DNA of 64,000 nt from Luzula sylvatica. Taxonomy: Eukaryota > Streptophyta > Magnoliopsida > Poales > Juncaceae. Below, in pieces: positions 60,401 through 64,000 of the stretch (position 1 is its first letter; every line of letters begins with the position of its first letter). Below the pieces are notes generated by a model. It saw only the letters and a list, made by a program, of their open reading frames with translations. It did not search any database and was not told the origin of the DNA. The position numbers and the translations under genes are program-made. Location of the stretch: the NCBI GenBank assembly GCA_946800325.1, contig OX326958.1, positions 27,010,914 to 27,074,913 of the forward strand, written 5' to 3'.

Positions 60401-60932
60401 AGGTTCAGGTACATTAGTTTTGGTAAATTGATATCTGCAGATATCGTTATTTGCCATACCCGAACCTGATGCTGGTAATGCTATCGAATATAACCAACCA
60501 ACCAAACTGGTACGTTTTGGTTTTACTCGTTTCGTTCGAGTATCGACGACTGCGTGCTATTACCGCCCCGGACATCCTTAAGCATCCTTATCTCAAGGGA
60601 ACTTAAGATAAGGATGCGCTGCTTAAATGTGGACACCACGCAGCTTTGTGTGTTTTTGTACTGTAGATCTCTCCAGGTATTTATAAGCCTTCTCAAGACC
60701 TTTTAATAGAAAACAAATATGGTGGGACTATCACAGAGAAGCTAGTTCCGTTCCCTTGTTTTTTCTAAACATAGACTTGTTATAGTATACCCTTTCCAGG
60801 CCCAAATTTCTCCTTATTTGCAACTCTAACCGTAATCCTTATATTTTCCCTGAAAAATAATTCTATGTCATGACTATGATTAGAATATTTGGCTGGTAAT
60901 TAATTCAATGCCATGACTATATATAAAAATTT
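57420..60932. repeat. array unit 5 (3513 bp), second higher-order repeat starts
   Basis: Almost identical to unit 3 (46781-50292). Confidence 0.92.
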
Positions 60933-61638
60933 GATGTTATATAATTTTATGATATTACATATGAATATTCTAGTCGGGTCCAGTCGAGTCGGATTCGAGA
61001 AGAATCGAGTCGAGTCGGTTTCGCGTCAACTTCGACCCGAATTCGAGTGGAATCGAGTTCGAGTCGAGTCGAGCTCGAGCCCAGCCGAGTGGAGTTCGGG
61101 CCAAGTCGAATTCAATTCGAGGCGAGTCGAGTTCGAGCCTAGATTTGTCCAATTTGAGACGAGCCTAGTCTGGTCGAGTCTATTACGTGTCGACTTCGAG
61201 TCGAGTAATGTCCAGTCGGGTCGGGTCGGGTCGAGCCGAGTCGAATCGATTTCGGGTCGAGTTCGAGTTGATTCGAGAACAAAAAAATTAGATTATTGTA
61301 TTATATACTATACTCGACTCGACTGGATATACAAAAGATTAAAAATATCCAAAAAACATATTATATAAGAAATAAACATAGATGTTTATTTGAAAATATC
61401 CAAAAAACCGTAATCCTTATATTTCCCCTGAAAAATAAAATATTATATATAATAGATGTTTTTTTGAAAATAATCAGATGACTTGTCATCTAGGGTATGA
61501 TGTATAAGAAACTGTGAAATATAAATGGTTGCCCTTCCTTAATCAGTTGCACGAGCTCCGAATCTTGTGGGGCGCCTTACTCGGAGACCGGCATTGTATG
61601 CAGTGATAAGAATATTTATCGTCATTCAAACATAACAA

Positions 61639-61675
<37 letters not shown>

Positions 61676-64000
61676 TGCATATAAAAAATATAATAAGCAT
61701 ATATAAATGTATAATCAATCTACACAAAAATGAACGATATTTGTGTGATAATTGACAAGAGGTACAAATATTTTTTCTATCATTCAGATATTTACTAAAA
61801 AAATTAGAAACTTATAATTAAGCATAAATATGCCCAAAATTGTTTACTATCTAAAAATGACGTGGAAAAAACAATCCAATTTATAAAAAAATGAAACGAT
61901 AATTTCGATATTTTATAGTTACCAAAAGAGCCTATTCGAATTGTTCTCCTACTTCAGTTCATCTTTCCAAAAGAAATAGGAATGTATTCCTAGTGAATTC
62001 AAAACTCAAAGACTAAAATCAAATCAGGAAAAGTTCTTTTGGGTCTGGAGGAAAATCCTTATATTATCCATCCTATATAGTTCCAGTTGAATCCTTTCAT
62101 TTTTCAACGTTAATTTTCACTTGTAGATAATGTTAAGTTGATAGTTCAAGCATATAATACCTAGCCTCATTTCTTAGAGGTGCATGATTCGAATCTTGTA
62201 TGCAATTAGACTATGAAGAGACTTTCTATTCGAGCCTCATTTCTTTCGATAACGTTAATTTTTCAACTGATTAAGGAATTTATTTAGGGAATCATAAAAA
62301 TTATTTTGCTCGTGTAAGAGTTCAATTTTGGTATTTTTTAGAAAAATAGGATGATTGATTTATTTTTGAGATGTTAGACTTCACTTTTTTGCACTTTTAA
62401 GAAATTTTTGAAAAAACAGAAATTTGAAATTTGTGTGTGTTAGTCTTCTATTACGGATTATTTTGGGGACAACATGAAAATTGAGTATTTTTCTCGTGTG
62501 AGAGTTCAATTTTGGCATATTTTAGAAAAATAGGATAATTGATTTTTTTGAAGGTGAAGACTTCACATTTTTGCATTTTTAATAAATTTGTGAAAACTAG
62601 TCTGTTCGAGTGCATTAAGTGTCGAGTCGAGTAATATCGAGTCGTGTCAAGACAAATCGAGTCGAGTTCGAGCCGAGTCGAGTCGAGCTCGAGCCGTGTC
62701 TAGGTCAAGTCGAGTCGGGCTCGAGCCGAGTCTTGTTTGAGTCGAGTCGAGTCGAGTCCACTCGATTTCAGATCGAGTTCGAGTTGATTCGAGTTGCCTC
62801 GAGTCGAGTTCTATAATAATCTATATTACATGGAAAATTTGTTTATAAAAAACACAATTCCCGTATACAATAAACCAATCTTTATCGTACCATATTTAAG
62901 AATATTAAAAAAATAATGTTAAAAATAACTAGTAATGATCTTAAGAAAATCTAAACGTTGAACATATATATAATACTATTCGAAAAATATAAATATTAAA
63001 AACATATATTATATGATAAATAAACATAATATCACATAATCATCCATTCTTTTTCTGTCCTAACATATTTAATGATATTAAAAAATATAATATTTTGAAT
63101 ATCTTAAAAAATGTTATTTTTACTAATATCTTTTTTGAATATCTTTAAATATGTTATGATAGAAAAAATTAGATTATTGTATTATATACTATACTCGACT
63201 TGACTCGATATACAAAAGATTAAAAATAATGTTGCACGAATATAATATTATGAATGTTTACATTATAGTTCTTGATGATTCGCACTGAAATAAATGAATT
63301 TACAAATGTTTGGAACCCCAATCATCTTGAATTTTTGAACTCAAATTCAATAAAAATGTCTTGAAAAGGGACCAAGATCACGTGTCTAGCATGAGATGTA
63401 TGATAAAGAATACGAACACTTGATCAAGTATATATTTGAACATTTTCATGAAAAATACTATTTTAGTATGAGTGAGACAAGGAAGAGTGGCTTAAATTGA
63501 ATAAAATTATAAGTTTGATTTTCTTATTATTAGGGCACCTTTGAGACAATTAGACATTCTCACATGGCTTTCATAGGGAGTTCATGTTCTTATTTAGACC
63601 TTTTCAATATTTTATTTTTGGACACATTTTTGGGGCCTTTCATGCATATATTATTTGATCAATTATACTATATATTCTAACTAAACTGGGCCTTAAAAAG
63701 CTTAGATTTATTGGTATAAATAAATTGGGCCTCATTTACTTGTGATTCTAAGACCATGTAGTTCAAAGTAAAACTAAAAATCATGCACTTGTATGGTGTC
63801 TCTTTGATGGGAAAGGATTACCACAAATTCACTTGAAATCGAAGTATCTGGATTCGATTTCACGAGATTAGTATATAAGAGTTTCTCTTGTACTGATTGA
63901 TTAGGTTTTAACAAAGGAGTTGGGTGAAGAGGATAAATGGGTCTAGAGGTACTAATTTTGTTTTAATTCGTTTTTTAATGTTATATTTGATTTGTAATTT
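60933..64000. repeat. array unit 6, truncated by the window, carries a third ARD segment
   Basis: Matches unit 4 from 50293 to 53351 with only a 9-bp microsatellite change and rare single-base differences (for example 52463 C versus 63112 T). Confidence 0.93.
63937..64000 (+). CDS. ARD: acireductone dioxygenase (ARD), copy 3, 5' end only
   Basis: Exon 1 (63937-63948, MGLE) and the GTACTA donor match copies 1 and 2; the TATA box is at 63872-63879. The rest lies beyond the window. Since unit 6 is nearly identical to unit 4 throughout the visible part, a complete gene is expected but not seen. Confidence 0.9.

Larger units (their letters stand above)
37081..64000. repeat. tandem array of ~3.5-kb TCGAG units, with ARD insert
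   Basis: Satellite-like array that continues past the window. Using GATGTTATATAATTTTATGA as unit start, units begin at 39787, 43300, 46781, 50293, 57420 and 60933, preceded by a partial unit from about 37081. Spacings are 3513, 3481, 3512, 7127 and 3513 bp. Units at 50293 and 60933 carry the ARD segment. All frames rich in SRVESSRVE or DSTRLDSTR are translations of the pentanucleotide repeat, not genes. Confidence 0.93.

Overview
The window is nuclear DNA of a flowering plant, most likely a eudicot. It is AT-rich, its genes have GT-AG introns, and it carries plant gene families: chlorophyllase, an EPFL stomatal/growth peptide, acireductone dioxygenase (ARD) and a PSPG-box UDP-glycosyltransferase. 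It also holds a Tnt1-like Ty1/copia retrotransposon, a tRNA-derived SINE and plant-type hAT and Mutator-like miniature elements. The species cannot be read from the sequence. No bacterial or organellar features, tRNA genes, rRNA genes or CRISPR arrays were seen.

Regions. 1-4.4 kb: repeats, including a Mutator-like element with 9-bp target duplications and a hAT-like element. 4.45-5.47 kb: a two-exon chlorophyllase gene (+). 5.5-14 kb: noncoding, repeat-rich DNA (55-bp tandem repeat, TATAA pentanucleotide array, TTCGAACG palindrome cluster, SINE with 15-bp target duplications, second hAT-like element). 14-15.7 kb: a weak membrane-protein ORF (+) and an EPFL peptide gene (-). 15.7-20.2 kb: intergenic. 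20.2-22.9 kb: a five-exon ARD gene (+), then a broken 3' piece of a UGT gene interrupted by a copia LTR. 22.9-24.3 kb: a dispersed element built of TCGAG-type pentanucleotide repeats. 24.65-25.6 kb: degenerate 131-bp tandem repeats. 25.9-27.5 kb: an intact two-exon UGT gene (-). 30.06-36.93 kb: a young full-length copia element (-) with 519-bp LTRs, a GAGAG target duplication, tRNA-iMet-type primer site, polypurine tract and an open 1,344-codon gag-pol frame.

37.1-64 kb (running off the window): a tandem array of about 3.5-kb units. The units carry TCGAG arms in opposite orientations and an embedded hAT-like block. A roughly 5.5-kb insert with a second complete ARD gene, the same UGT relic and the same copia relic sits inside one unit. 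Units 3+4 (46781-57419) form a 10.64-kb higher-order repeat that starts again at 57420, so a third ARD gene begins at 63937. The window therefore shows ARD, a methionine-salvage (Yang cycle) enzyme gene tied to ethylene, polyamine and nicotianamine metabolism, being amplified inside a satellite-like array.

The ARD copies share about 720 bp of upstream DNA with the TATA box, so they could all be expressed. Rearrangement junctions (satellite-to-ARD with 6-bp microhomology; a copia relic contiguous in the array but split by about 6 kb at the first ARD locus) give a partial history: the array kept an older arrangement of the ARD 3' flank, and the intact UGT gene lies within the segment that now splits that flank.
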